Below, in pieces: positions 16,054-24,961 of a DNA stretch of 64,000 nucleotides. Source of the DNA: Caldilinea sp. CFX5 (lineage in GTDB: Bacteria; Chloroflexota; Anaerolineae; Caldilineales; Caldilineaceae). A program made the translations under genes and the position numbers. The stretch is taken from NCBI GenBank assembly GCA_021405325.1, contig QWII01000019.1:62001-126000 (forward strand). The letters run 5' to 3'. Below the pieces are notes generated by a model. That model saw nothing but the letters and a program-made list of their open reading frames with translations. It ran no database searches and was not told the origin of the DNA. The first letter of the stretch is position 1. Every line of letters begins with the position of its first letter.

Positions 16054-17277
16054 TTAGGAACGTTTTAGTTGTGCAGTACACGCCCATAGAGCAACAATAG
16101 CCAGCGGAATGCTGCTCCACGCTGCCAACCAAAACCAGGTGACAGCAGGAATGGGATTAAATTGCAGAAGACCGACGCCCAGGAGCGCCGACAACATCAC
16201 CGCGACGCCGCCAATCCAGGCAACAGCGATGGAACCTTCTCCTAAAGTGGGGTGCTTGTCCCCCAACTTTAGGAGAAGGCCCAGCAGCGTGCTACTGACC
16301 CACCCTAACAAAAGGTTATGGAGGAAGAAGACCCGTAACTGGGTGCCCGCGCTCCACTGCCAGACGCCGGGCCAGAGGATCACCACAGCGGTCAACAGAT
16401 GGACAGCCAGAATCAGCAAACCGAAGCGCGCCAGCAATGGTAGCTGTGCGCGCTGTCGCCAAAGCGCCAACAGGTGTCGTCCCAGCAGGAACGCCGCCCC
16501 CACATTGGCAAGGGCGGCCAGCCAGAACATATCCGCTGTCACCAACGCCGGTGACACGCCCAGGATAAAGGTGGGCGCCAGAAGGAGGGCGACACTTTGC
16601 GTCGGCAGCCATTGTTGTTTGGTTGCCTCCTCACCTACCATTGCCCACAGGACACCCAGCAAGACCAGGTTGAACCAACCGACGCCAAAGAGATCCAGAA
16701 AGAGGTGGAGCGAAAGCTGCTGTAACAAGGGGTTGTTCAGCCCCAGGGCGACAGACGCCACCAGGCCCAACACGCCGGTCAAGGCAAAGAGCAAGAGGCC
16801 AATGGCCCAATCCCAAAGTTGGACAACCAGCGGGCGTTTGGGTAAGCCCCAAGTCATCCGCACATAGAGCGCCACAAAGAAGAGCCAGAGCAGAGCATTC
16901 AGCCCTGCCGCCATTGAACCAAGCGGCAACGCGGCGGGACCGATTTGGGTCACGCCATAGCCATTGACCCAAAAGGCCGGAAAACTGAGCAGCGCGAACA
17001 AGGCGCTGGCAGCCATTTGCTGATGAACGCCACGGGGCAGCGGTCGCCCGGTGATCGTAGGTAGGAAATGCCAGATCAGCGCCATCAACGCCACTGTAAC
17101 CCAGCCAAAATACATCAGATGGCTATGGGCGTGGCGGATGGCGGTGTAATTCTGCGCCCAGGCCGGCATCCCCATCACCAGACCAAAACGCAGGAGCATG
17201 CCGGTGGCGGCGGCCAGAGCCAGGGCAAAAAAGGCTAGGGTGCGATAACGATTTAACATGACAACAATCCAAACCAT
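16054..17277 (-). CDS. Polytopic membrane protein (about 11-12 TM), possibly haem-binding
   Basis: 407 aa, nearly all hydrophobic helices. TM1 is followed by [18 protein letters not shown], and a further His occurs in LIWHFLP and [11 protein letters not shown]. Such in-helix histidines recall NnrS and haem-copper-oxidase subunit I-like proteins, so haem or metal binding is possible; this is inference. The start may instead be the ATG at 17259; neither has a good ribosome site. It lies five bases downstream of the methyltransferase. A palindrome (16235-16279) lies inside the frame and encodes the loop [14 protein letters not shown]. Confidence 0.7.
   Translation of the reverse strand: MVWIVVMLNRYRTLAFFALALAAATGMLLRFGLVMGMPAWAQNYTAIRHAHSHLMYFGWVTVALMALIWHFLPTITGRPLPRGVHQQMAASALFALLSFPAFWVNGYGVTQIGPAALPLGSMAAGLNALLWLFFVALYVRMTWGLPKRPLVVQLWDWAIGLLLFALTGVLGLVASVALGLNNPLLQQLSLHLFLDLFGVGWFNLVLLGVLWAMVGEEATKQQWLPTQSVALLLAPTFILGVSPALVTADMFWLAALANVGAAFLLGRHLLALWRQRAQLPLLARFGLLILAVHLLTAVVILWPGVWQWSAGTQLRVFFLHNLLLGWVSSTLLGLLLKLGDKHPTLGEGSIAVAWIGGVAVMLSALLGVGLLQFNPIPAVTWFWLAAWSSIPLAIVALWACTAQLKRS
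16235..16279. repeat. Palindrome inside a membrane-protein reading frame
   Basis: CCTTCTCCTAAAGTGGGG and CCCCAACTTTAGGAGAAGG are inverted arms differing by one base around a seven-to-eight-base loop. Unlike the other palindromes here, it lies wholly within a coding region. Confidence 0.75.
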
Positions 17278-17282
17278 CCTAG

Positions 17283-17888
17283 TTACGGCTTACGCAACAA
17301 ATACCAACGGCAGGGGTAGCGATCAGGCCGGGCGCGCTGAATCTCAACCAGAGTCAGGTGGGGTGCGAAGAGCGTTTCCACTTCCGTGTCCCCCATCCCG
17401 CGCAACCGGCGCACCGGGTCATCGACCAGGTCGGCGAGGCAATCAAAGGCGTAGAGGTGGTAATAACCGCCCGGCCCGAGATTTGCCATGACGCCTTGTG
17501 CATAGCTCAGGCGTTGATCGGGCAGCAAGCCATGTAAACAGCCAATATCGACAATGTAACAGGCATTGACCTGGCGAAAGGGGAGCGCAGTCACATCGGC
17601 TTGGACAAAGCTAGTGCGCGCCTGCAGGGCAATCGGTTGCGCCTGTAAGCGCGTCCTTGCCAACGTAAGCGCACCGGCGGCCAGATCAACGCCAATCGTG
17701 CGCAAGCCCAACCCAGCCAGATAGGCGACATTCGTGCCGGGACCACACCCAATGTCGAGCGCCAGCCCGGCGGGGGCCAATCGACCGCTCTGCCAGAAAG
17801 CGATCACCTCCGGCGGGGTGATGCGTGTGTCCCACGGCGTGGCGCCCTCTTGATAATGCTTTTCCCAGCCCAGCCGATCCGTCGTCAT
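17283..17888 (-). CDS. Class I SAM-dependent methyltransferase
   Basis: 201 aa. It opens with [21 protein letters not shown], a thiopurine-methyltransferase/TehB-like beginning, then motif [12 protein letters not shown] (43-53), GVDLAAGAL, and [10 protein letters not shown]. The ending [11 protein letters not shown] is typical of this subgroup. The substrate is unknown. The ATG directly follows the stop of the pyrophosphatase gene (no spacer), so the two are translationally coupled. Confidence 0.88.
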   Translation of the reverse strand: MTTDRLGWEKHYQEGATPWDTRITPPEVIAFWQSGRLAPAGLALDIGCGPGTNVAYLAGLGLRTIGVDLAAGALTLARTRLQAQPIALQARTSFVQADVTALPFRQVNACYIVDIGCLHGLLPDQRLSYAQGVMANLGPGGYYHLYAFDCLADLVDDPVRRLRGMGDTEVETLFAPHLTLVEIQRARPDRYPCRWYLLRKP

Positions 17889-18500
17889 CTAGCCGCCATA
17901 TTCCTCTTGGTAGTCGCGCATGGCGGCTTCAATCACCTTGAGCGCATGTTCGCGATCGTAGAGCCGCTCCACAACCAGCTCAGATGGCTGGCCGGGGAGA
18001 AGTTTATAAGTGCCAAAGTAGTGGCGCAACCGTTCCACCAGAATCGGCGGTAGGTCGTTAATGTCTTGGGCATTCCCCCAGACATTATCATTTTCCAGCA
18101 CAGCAATGATCTTGTCATCGGCTTCACCGCCGTCGTTGACATCCAGCCCGCCAACGACGCGCGCGTTGAGAATCACTTCGGAACGATTGATCGGGCGCTC
18201 GCTGAGGACACAAATATCCAGCGGATCGCCATCCCCCCGCTCGGCGGTAGAGGAGAGGGCGGCGACATGACGGTCACAGTAGGTGCGCGGGATAAAGCCA
18301 TAGAGCGCCGGCGGCGTGGAGGAAGTGCGCTGGGGGCGGTCGACGCGCAGGTAGCCGGTGGTCTTGTCGATCTCGTACTTGATCAGGTCGAAAGGCGTAA
18401 TTTCAATATAGGCATGGACAATGTGGGGTGGATTTTTGCCAACTTCCAGACCATGCCATGGGTGGGGACGCCAACGGTAAAAAGGCGGCGGAAATTTCAT
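17889..18500 (-). CDS. ppa: Inorganic pyrophosphatase
   Basis: 203 aa, family I soluble pyrophosphatase, hydrolysing PPi to two Pi. The signature [11 protein letters not shown] (89-99) holds the Mg-binding aspartates. [14 protein letters not shown] and YGFIPRTYC form the usual N-terminal active-site strands, and [14 protein letters not shown] follows. It is first of three minus-strand genes with the methyltransferase and the membrane protein. Confidence 0.95.
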   Translation of the reverse strand: MKFPPPFYRWRPHPWHGLEVGKNPPHIVHAYIEITPFDLIKYEIDKTTGYLRVDRPQRTSSTPPALYGFIPRTYCDRHVAALSSTAERGDGDPLDICVLSERPINRSEVILNARVVGGLDVNDGGEADDKIIAVLENDNVWGNAQDINDLPPILVERLRHYFGTYKLLPGQPSELVVERLYDREHALKVIEAAMRDYQEEYGG

Positions 18501-18520
18501 AGCGCATCACTTTCCTGGTA

Positions 18521-18642
18521 AGGCAGACAGATACACAGGTAGACAGGTACACTGGTGAGGGAAAACAAAGATGTCGTCACTGAACCTGCGCCCCTATCTA
18601 CCTGTCTACCTATTTCCCTGTGTACTTGTCTACCTGTCTACG
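18521..18642. repeat. GGTAGACA/TACCTGTC repeat spacer
   Basis: ACAGATACACAGGTAGACAGG and a long inverted arm of CTACCTGTCTACC units. It is the same unit type as the array at 46250-46445. It occupies the first part of the 424-bp spacer before the ABC genes. Confidence 0.7.
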
Positions 18643-18748
18643 ACACGAATGGTAGATAGTGTAAACTGAAATTGTCATTGTCGTCAAAACAGGGGCTGAT
18701 TTGCTCACGCCAACCGAAAATGGTGTACAGACCTTCACCAATTAGAGC

Positions 18749-18826
18749 AATTTCGTAAGTTATAATAAAATAACTTACGAAATTAACACATGACGTAGAT
18801 GTTTCTTCACCTACATGTTAATTTCG
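18749..18826 (+). promoter_or_regulatory. Two overlapping, mutually exclusive hairpins upstream of the ABC exporter
   Basis: Stem 1 is AATTTCGTAAGTTAT (18749-18763) with ATAACTTACGAAATT (18770-18784), perfect 15 bp. Stem 2 uses CGAAATTAACA (18778-18788) with GTTAATTTCG (18817-18826) plus an inner GTAG/CTAC stem. The segment 18778-18784 is needed by both, as in attenuators. About 100 bases remain to the ATG at 18925. No ligand-type motif is recognised. Confidence 0.4.
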
Positions 18827-18924
18827 GCGCCACAATGAACCATTGAACCCTATACCTATCAATCGCGCATTGCTTTGTCGCCAACGGTATACTTTGTTCT
18901 CCCATCCGTTATTAGGAGCATGAT

Positions 18925-19902
18925 ATGCATCCTACGACCGTTGCTGTCAGTCATCTGTCGCGCTCGTATGAGAGGACGAGCGGCTTTTTGCGTCGTCGCC
19001 GCCAAACCATTCACGCGCTCACCGATGTTTCGCTCACGGTGCAAAGGGGCGAAATCTTTGGTTTGATTGGCCCGAATGGCGCCGGTAAGACGACGCTCAT
19101 CAAAATTCTCACCACCCTATTGACACCCACCAGCGGACGCGCGGAAGTGCTGGGGCTGGATGTCGCCACCCAAGCGCGCCAGATTCGACCACAGATCAAC
19201 TTTATCTTTGGCGGAGAACGGGGTCTCTACTGGCGCCTTTCCGCCTACGATAATCTGAGCTACTTTGCCGATCTCTACCAGATCGACCGCAAGGTGGCAA
19301 AGGCGCGCATTCAACACTATTTGACCCTGGTCGATCTCTGGGATCGCCGTCACGAACAGGTGGAGGGCTTTTCCAAAGGGATGAAACAGCGCCTCCACAT
19401 TGCCAAGGCGCTGATCAACAGTCCCAAGGTGCTTTTTCTGGATGAACCGACCCTCGGTCTCGACCCGGTGGCGGCGCGCACCCTCCGCAGCTTAATCAGA
19501 GATGTACGCGCCAACGGCGTCACCATCGTTTTGACTTCCCATTACATGTTTGAGATGGAAGCGCTCTGTGATCGCATTGCCGTGTTGAAGGGGGGCGCCA
19601 TTGTGCGGCTGGACACCCCCGACGGTCTAAAGCAACTCCTACATGGCTTAGATGTGGTGGAAGTCCAACTGCCCGGCACCGGCGCTGAAATCGAATCACG
19701 CCTACGCCAACGCCCTGAAGTCGTCTCCACCGCCATGACGGACAGTGGTCATCTACAAACGTTGACGATTCAAAGCCATGATCTCCCGACCACCATCGCC
19801 TTTTTGCAGGACACCGGCACGAACATTGATCTAGCGCGCTTGATCCGGCGCCCCCCCAATCTGGAAGATGTCTACGTAAAGCTGGTGGGAGGCGCCGAAT
19901 GA
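18925..19902 (+). CDS. ABC-2 type exporter, ATP-binding subunit
   Basis: 325 aa, ATG with TAGGAG upstream. Walker A GPNGAGKT (49-56), a modified signature EGFSKGMKQRLHIAKAL, Walker B VLFLDEPTLGLD and H-loop LTSHYMFEMEAL. The C-terminal extension of about 80 residues is typical of drug- or lipid-exporting ABC-2 systems (DrrA/NatA-like), as is the 'daunorubicin' pattern RPPNLEDVYVKL. It powers the two permeases that overlap it and each other by ATGA. The substrate is not evident; lipid, polysaccharide or antibiotic export are all possible. Confidence 0.93.
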   Translation: MHPTTVAVSHLSRSYERTSGFLRRRRQTIHALTDVSLTVQRGEIFGLIGPNGAGKTTLIKILTTLLTPTSGRAEVLGLDVATQARQIRPQINFIFGGERGLYWRLSAYDNLSYFADLYQIDRKVAKARIQHYLTLVDLWDRRHEQVEGFSKGMKQRLHIAKALINSPKVLFLDEPTLGLDPVAARTLRSLIRDVRANGVTIVLTSHYMFEMEALCDRIAVLKGGAIVRLDTPDGLKQLLHGLDVVEVQLPGTGAEIESRLRQRPEVVSTAMTDSGHLQTLTIQSHDLPTTIAFLQDTGTNIDLARLIRRPPNLEDVYVKLVGGAE

Positions 19903-20684
19903 TGGTCTATCTCCGCCTCCTCACCAGCACCATGACGGTACATGGCTATAATACGATTCGCCGCCCTTTCTACCAGATTGTGCTCTTTATCCAACCGATT
20001 GTGATTGCCACAACGGTTCACATGCTCTATCGCCACGAGCCGGCCACCGCAGTCGCCGGTTTTGTGCTGTTAGGGGGCGGCCTGGCCGGCATCTGGTCGG
20101 CGATGACCTTTTCCAGCGCCGGCGATGTCGAGCGGGAACGCTTACAGGGAACATTAGGCCATCTGCTGGCGGCGCCGACCTCGCTGGCTTTTGTCATGGG
20201 CGCCAAGATCGTGATGAATGCGTTACTCTCGCTGCTGGCGCTGGTGATCACGCTTGTCTACAGTTGGCTCTTGCTGGGTGTGCCGTTGAATATACCCCAC
20301 CCACTGGCTTTTCTCCTGGCGCTGGCCGCCTTCCTCTTTGGCGCCAGCAGCTTTGCCCTTTGCCTGGCGAATCTCTTTTTGTTGACTCGCACCGCCTGGA
20401 TCTTTCAAAATGTCTTGGAATCACCCTTGTTGATCCTGGGGGGGATCGCCTTTCCCGTGACGATCTTGCCGGCTTGGGTGCAGATGATCGGCGCCGGGTT
20501 GCCGCTTCGTTGGGGTAGCGCTGCGCTTTATGCGGCTCTGAATGCTGCTCCCTTGCATAAGGAATACTGGCAGGCGTTGGGGTGGGCGTTTGGCACCGGC
20601 ACCATCTACCTGGTGGCGGCGCAGTTGCTCTTCGGTTACATTGAATACCGGGTGCGCCGGCGTGGTGACTTGGAGACCTTATGA
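19899..20684 (+). CDS. ABC-2 type exporter permease 1
   Basis: 261 aa with about six membrane helices, start in an ATGA overlap with the ATPase gene. The conserved cytoplasmic region of ABC-2 permeases is visible (SSAGDVERERLQGTLGHLLAAPTS), and the C-terminal half has the usual SPLLILGGIAFPV segment. It pairs with the next gene to form a heterodimeric channel. Confidence 0.85.
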   Translation: MMVYLRLLTSTMTVHGYNTIRRPFYQIVLFIQPIVIATTVHMLYRHEPATAVAGFVLLGGGLAGIWSAMTFSSAGDVERERLQGTLGHLLAAPTSLAFVMGAKIVMNALLSLLALVITLVYSWLLLGVPLNIPHPLAFLLALAAFLFGASSFALCLANLFLLTRTAWIFQNVLESPLLILGGIAFPVTILPAWVQMIGAGLPLRWGSAALYAALNAAPLHKEYWQALGWAFGTGTIYLVAAQLLFGYIEYRVRRRGDLETL

Positions 20685-21472
20685 GAACACTTTGCCAAAA
20701 CGGTGGGCGCTGGTTGCGACTCTCCTTGCTGGGCTACCGTGCGCTCTTTTCCTGGCTGAACCCGCTCGATTACTTGACGATCAAAATTCTTGAGCCGATG
20801 GCCCAACTGCTCTTCTTTACCTTCTTGGGCCAATTCGCCGGCTTCGACCCCGCCTATTTTGCTCTGGGCAATGCAGTGCGTCTGGCCTCCATCAGCGGCC
20901 TCTATGGTTCAGTCATGGTGATGATCGAAGAACGGATGAGCGGTACGTTGCCACTGGTAGTCGCCGCGTCCACGCCGATTGGACAGACCTTAGTCACGCG
21001 CGTCGCCCTGCAAGGGCTGGATGGATTGCTGACAACGGCGTTGGGGTTAACTGTTAGCTTTCTCTTTCTGGGGCTGGACGCCGGCTCGGTGCAATGGCTC
21101 TGGCTGCTGCCGGCGCTCCTGATCACCTCCTATGCCATTGCCGCGTTGGGATTGTTCGTCTCGATCTTCGGCGTCTTCGGCGTTGATCTCGGTTTTGTCA
21201 TGAATTTTGTCTACACGCTCTTGCTTCTCTTCTGTGGCGTCAACTTCCCGATCACCCTCTTGCCCCCGGCGCTCCAACTCGTCGCCCATCTCCTGCCCCT
21301 GACCCACGGTCTGCTGGCAATTCGCGCGATCGTCGCCGGTGATCTGACTGGCGTTCCTTTCCACTTATTCCTGGAAACTGTGATTGGGTGTGGTTATGCG
21401 CTGAGTGGCTATCTGCTCTTTCGCTATGCCGAGTATCGGGCGCGGGTACAAGGGACGTTGGATTTTGTGTAA
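20681..21472 (+). CDS. ABC-2 type exporter permease 2
   Basis: 263 aa with about six membrane helices, again joined by ATGA. It contains MVMIEERMSGTLPLVVAAST, matching the coupling region of ABC-2 permeases, and ends FRYAEYRARVQGTLDFV, parallel to the GYIEYRVRRRGDLETL end of permease 1, so the two are diverged paralogues. A large palindrome follows the stop at once. Confidence 0.85.
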   Translation: MRTLCQNGGRWLRLSLLGYRALFSWLNPLDYLTIKILEPMAQLLFFTFLGQFAGFDPAYFALGNAVRLASISGLYGSVMVMIEERMSGTLPLVVAASTPIGQTLVTRVALQGLDGLLTTALGLTVSFLFLGLDAGSVQWLWLLPALLITSYAIAALGLFVSIFGVFGVDLGFVMNFVYTLLLLFCGVNFPITLLPPALQLVAHLLPLTHGLLAIRAIVAGDLTGVPFHLFLETVIGCGYALSGYLLFRYAEYRARVQGTLDFV

Positions 21473-21547
21473 CAAGGTTGGTGCGGTGGTAGGGTCGCTG
21501 GTTTCGACAGGCTCAACCAGCAACCCTACCACCGCACCAACCTTGTT
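21471..21547. terminator. 77-bp palindrome with TCGACAGGCTC loop between convergent genes
   Basis: Arms of 33 bases with a single mismatch (AACAAGGTTGGTGCGGTGGT...) around the loop TCGACAGGCTC. It covers the stops of both convergent genes. Probable bidirectional transcript end. Confidence 0.75.
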
Positions 21548-22793
21548 AATTCCCCGTTGTCGTGATGGGGTCGCCGGCGGCGATAGTGGTGGTGACAGGG
21601 GCGGTGGTGGTGACGCCTGTCACCGTGTCCACAATGGGCGCGCCTTGGGGGATGGGAGGGCACTTGGCGGGGTCTTTACGATAGCTGCCGGCCATGCTCT
21701 GCCCTTCCCACACGCCATTGACCACGGCGCGTATCCGACCGGGGTTTGTAATCTGTAGAACGGCGGCCCCCTGTTCCGTGCGGTAGTTTTGAAGCTCGGC
21801 CAGGGTGAGGCCGCCGGCGTGCACATTGTCGGCATTCAGCGAGAGACCGAAGCTAGTCAGTTCAACCAATTGCACCAGACTCAGATCGGTAGAGAAGCTA
21901 TCCTGAAAGGCGCCCCACAATTCCGGGAAGCGGGTAATCAATTTGGCTGATAACATTTTGTCCCGCAAGGCCCAGAGGAATTGTCGTTGGCGCGCCGATC
22001 GTCCAATGTCGCTCTCGCGCAGGCGCAGCCGGACAAACCAGTAGGCGCTTTCACCATCAAGCTGATTGTCGCCCGCCGGCAGGGTGAAAAACTCCCACGA
22101 TTGCGAGGTCAGGTTAAAGATCGGCTCATAGAAGGGGCAATCGAGATGCACCGTCACCCCCCCCACCGCATCGACGACGCGAATAAAACCATCCATCTGA
22201 AAGCGCACCCAGTGGTTGATCTGAATCCCGAAGGTTTTGCTGATGATCTGCGAGACTAGTTGCGGGCCGCCGCCGTAGAGTGACGGGTTCCGCTCACCCA
22301 GGAAATCGGCTTGATTGATCCGACCATAGCCGTAATTGGGAATTTCAAGATAGAGGTCGCGCGGAATGCTAAAGACGGCAGCCCGTCCCCGTTCCCGATC
22401 TAGCCCGACAATCATAATTGTGTCGGTGCGCCAATCGCGCGTACCGGCGCGACGGTCGGTGCCGAGGATCAAATAATTATCGGTATTGACCCACTTGTCG
22501 GCCGGGCCGACCGGCTCTTCCCAAACAGGCGTGGCCGGCGCGGCGACAACAGTGTGTTTGGTGAGCGGCGGCGCCAACAAGCGTGGAATAATGACAGGAT
22601 AAGGCCGTTTCGTATCATTCGGCGACCGATGAGGGAGCGCCTGACCGTTGGCAGGAGGCGTCGGCTGGGGCGGCACAACTTGTGGCGTTTGCAGTTGGGG
22701 GCTAGACGCTGTGCTGTTGGTCGGTAGCTGAGCCACCAGGAGCGCACAAAGCAGGAGCGCCGACCATAAGCGGCGCACAGGGTGATGGGACAT
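21546..22793 (-). CDS. LytR-CpsA-Psr family protein (LCP)
   Basis: 415 aa. An N-terminal signal or anchor (RLWSALLLCALLVAQL) is followed by a Pro/Gln-rich linker of about 70 residues and an LCP domain: NYLILGTDRR, DTIMIVGLDRERGRAAVFSI, PRDLYLEIPNYGYGRIN, FQMDGFIRVVDAVGGV and a second arginine block (RLRLRESDIGRSARQRQFL). LCP enzymes transfer undecaprenyl-linked polymers to peptidoglycan or other acceptors outside the membrane. The C-terminal tail is Thr-rich. A second LCP gene follows upstream on the same strand. Confidence 0.92.
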   Translation of the reverse strand: MSHHPVRRLWSALLLCALLVAQLPTNSTASSPQLQTPQVVPPQPTPPANGQALPHRSPNDTKRPYPVIIPRLLAPPLTKHTVVAAPATPVWEEPVGPADKWVNTDNYLILGTDRRAGTRDWRTDTIMIVGLDRERGRAAVFSIPRDLYLEIPNYGYGRINQADFLGERNPSLYGGGPQLVSQIISKTFGIQINHWVRFQMDGFIRVVDAVGGVTVHLDCPFYEPIFNLTSQSWEFFTLPAGDNQLDGESAYWFVRLRLRESDIGRSARQRQFLWALRDKMLSAKLITRFPELWGAFQDSFSTDLSLVQLVELTSFGLSLNADNVHAGGLTLAELQNYRTEQGAAVLQITNPGRIRAVVNGVWEGQSMAGSYRKDPAKCPPIPQGAPIVDTVTGVTTTAPVTTTIAAGDPITTTGN

Positions 22794-22914
22794 AGGGCTT
22801 TCTTCTCCACTGGCGGCTGAGCAGACAGCCGTTCCTGTCTGTCAGCGTACACGGCTTGTACAGTGGGCCAAGAAGCGCTGGACAAGCCGAATGCTTTCTA
22901 TTGATGATTCTGCA

Positions 22915-23973
22915 TTAAGGACAGACAGAAGGTGTATTGGTTTCGACAAAGGGCGGGCGCTCAAAAATGATTTGCGCCGCCTCGGCAATGGCCGGCCAAT
23001 CAGGAACAAAAACAAACATGCCTTGTCGCCACCCTTCCCTAAGCAACGTGGGGGGCGCCAACACCAAACTGTGGACATTGTCCGGGTTGATAGTTAAAAC
23101 AAAACGGGCCAGCCGCAACGCCGTGACTAATCCGATGTCGGTCTGGATTGAACTGGCCAGCGCCTGATAGAGCGCCGGCAGGCGGGGCAGTAAATTTTCC
23201 TTCAACACCTGATTGCGCACAGCCCAGATCAAGCGTTGTTGACGCCGGGCGCGATCCAGGTCGCCGCCCAAATCGCGGCTCCGCACATAGCGCAATGCTT
23301 GTTCGGTAGTCAACCGTTGTACACCGGCCTTGAGGTTGATCACCCCATCGGCATAGGGACAATCAATCTCAATTTCAACGCCGTCCAGTGCATCAACCAA
23401 CGCTTGAAAGGATTGAAAATCAAAGCGCAGATAGTGATGAATAGTGATTCCCATGTGTTCCTGGATAATGCGCTTTAACAACTTGGGGCCGCCGCCGTCC
23501 GGTTCGTCACGCTCGCCTAAGTAATCGACAACATTCATTTTGTTGGGCTGGTGATTAGGGATCGGGTTGATATAGACATCACGCGGAATCGAGATGACGC
23601 CGACGCGCCCTTGGGCAAAATCGAGCGCCACAATCATCATGACATCGGTGCGCCAATTCGGCATGTTGGGCCACCGATCACTACCCAGCACCAGGATATT
23701 CAGGGTACGGCTTAAGGGTAATTGCCCAGCCAGCGTTGTCGTTAGCGGTGTGGTTGATGGGGTGACTATCGCTGAGTCCGCCACTGGCATTGCGGTGGCT
23801 GTTGTTGCGGGCGCAACAGTGGTTGCATCTGCAACAATCGTGGCTGCCGATGGGGGAGGAGCAGATGCCGGTGGTCTCGTTGTGACATCATTGCTCTGTG
23901 CGGCCGCCGTTTCACTGCTGCCTGCACAACTGGCACAGAGCAACAAGAGAACGATCAGACCAACAAGGAGCAT
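22915..23973 (-). CDS. LytR-CpsA-Psr family protein, lipoprotein-like
   Basis: 352 aa from the ATG at 23973, which gives a hydrophobic leader ending LLLLCASCAGS, a plausible lipobox. A low-complexity Thr/Ala/Pro linker follows, then the LCP domain: NILVLGSDRW, DVMMIVALDFAQGRVGVISI, PRDVYINPIPNHQPNKMN, FDFQSFQALVDALDGVEI and RYVRSRDLGGDLDRARRQQR. No ribosome site is evident, and a GTG 45 bases upstream would add a basic n-region. The longer frame would run into the HD-domain gene. It is probably coupled to wall polymer attachment, like its neighbour. Confidence 0.88.
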   Translation of the reverse strand: MLLVGLIVLLLLCASCAGSSETAAAQSNDVTTRPPASAPPPSAATIVADATTVAPATTATAMPVADSAIVTPSTTPLTTTLAGQLPLSRTLNILVLGSDRWPNMPNWRTDVMMIVALDFAQGRVGVISIPRDVYINPIPNHQPNKMNVVDYLGERDEPDGGGPKLLKRIIQEHMGITIHHYLRFDFQSFQALVDALDGVEIEIDCPYADGVINLKAGVQRLTTEQALRYVRSRDLGGDLDRARRQQRLIWAVRNQVLKENLLPRLPALYQALASSIQTDIGLVTALRLARFVLTINPDNVHSLVLAPPTLLREGWRQGMFVFVPDWPAIAEAAQIIFERPPFVETNTPSVCP

Positions 23974-24037
23974 AGTCGGCGTTTGGGGCGCCGACCCAAA
24001 ATGGTGCGTTCGTTTCACGGATACCAACTTGCTAGAG

Positions 24038-24670
24038 TTACTGCGCTTTGGTGTGTGATGAATGGATAATAGCTCGCAAACGACAAAGCTCTTCAAAAAA
24101 GTTCCGGCTGACCGGATAATGCCATTGGTGCGCTTGCCAAAACTCAGCGAGATTGCGCTGGCCGGCCTGTTCATAGCAGAGCGCCTGATGGATCATTTCC
24201 AACTTATCGGCATCGCGCACCAGGCGACCTTCCGGCGTGGCGCCATCGACATATTCCTGCCAGCAAGCAAGGTAGTAGGCATGGTTGGGCAAGTGCCGGC
24301 AGATCTGTTGCATCGCCAAGGCTTCCGCTTGCTGTTTCACTGCTTTGCCCAACAGATCAGTGCTGCGTTTCGGCAGATCGGTCAAAATGCTTTCCGCCAG
24401 ATCATGCACTAGGGCAATCTGCACAACTCTGGCCACGTCGAGCGGCTGGCTCAGTCCTTGCTCATTATACGCTAAATTGATCTGCTCGGCTAGTAGGAGC
24501 GCTAACCAACTTGTGACAAAACTATGCTCCGCCACCGATTCCGGTTGGGCCACGCCGACGAAGAGCCAACCGGTGCGCGGCAACTGTTTCAACGCTTGCA
24601 CGTAGGTCAGGAATGACGGCGAGTTACTGGACGTTAGTTGCTTTGACAACGGCTGTTCGGTGCTGGACAT
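24038..24670 (-). CDS. HD-domain phosphohydrolase (YfbR/HDDC2-like 5'-deoxynucleotidase)
   Basis: 210 aa. The family opening KQLPRTGWLFVGVAQPESVAEHSF supplies the first metal His, ALVHDLAES the HD pair, and VRDADKLEM the final Asp. E. coli YfbR and human HDDC2 dephosphorylate deoxynucleoside monophosphates. A TATAAT-like box lies on this strand about 145 bases upstream (24813-24818). It is followed after 64 bases by the second LCP gene. Confidence 0.85.
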   Translation of the reverse strand: MSSTEQPLSKQLTSSNSPSFLTYVQALKQLPRTGWLFVGVAQPESVAEHSFVTSWLALLLAEQINLAYNEQGLSQPLDVARVVQIALVHDLAESILTDLPKRSTDLLGKAVKQQAEALAMQQICRHLPNHAYYLACWQEYVDGATPEGRLVRDADKLEMIHQALCYEQAGQRNLAEFWQAHQWHYPVSRNFFEELCRLRAIIHSSHTKAQ

Positions 24671-24704
24671 GAGATTGACCGCATTACCTTACCTTTTGAG
24701 AACC

Positions 24705-24785
24705 ATTCAGCCCCCACCCGCTCGTCGCCGGTCACGAATCGGCGATTGGAACACCGGTCACGGACCGGCGACGAGCGGGCTGAAT
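24705..24785. repeat. Palindrome of the CCGGTCACGGACCGG family
   Basis: ATTCAGCCC...CCCGCTCGTCGCCGGTC pairs with GACCGGCGACGAGCGGGCTGAAT. It shares its core with the palindrome at 47417-47509. It lies upstream of the HD gene in a 286-bp spacer that holds no gene. Confidence 0.7.
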
Positions 24786-24896
24786 AGCGCCCTTTTGGCT
24801 CAAATATGCGGTATTATACTCGGTGTGGCAGGAATAGGGAAGTTGCTGCAAGGATGAATGCGTTTACGGCAGCGCAAGGTAGGTAATTCAGGACAG

Positions 24897-24961
24897 GGTA
24901 GTTGGTTGGTTCGTTCGGTGGTTGAGCCTGTCGAAACCACCGAACGAACCAACCAGCTACC
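24897..24961. terminator. Palindrome with GAGCCTGTCGA loop at the end of the lipid operon
   Basis: 27-bp arms with one mismatch (GGTAGTTGGTTGGTTCGTTC...) around GAGCCTGTCGA, the reverse complement of the loop at 21471. It includes the stop codon of the CdsA gene. Confidence 0.75.
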
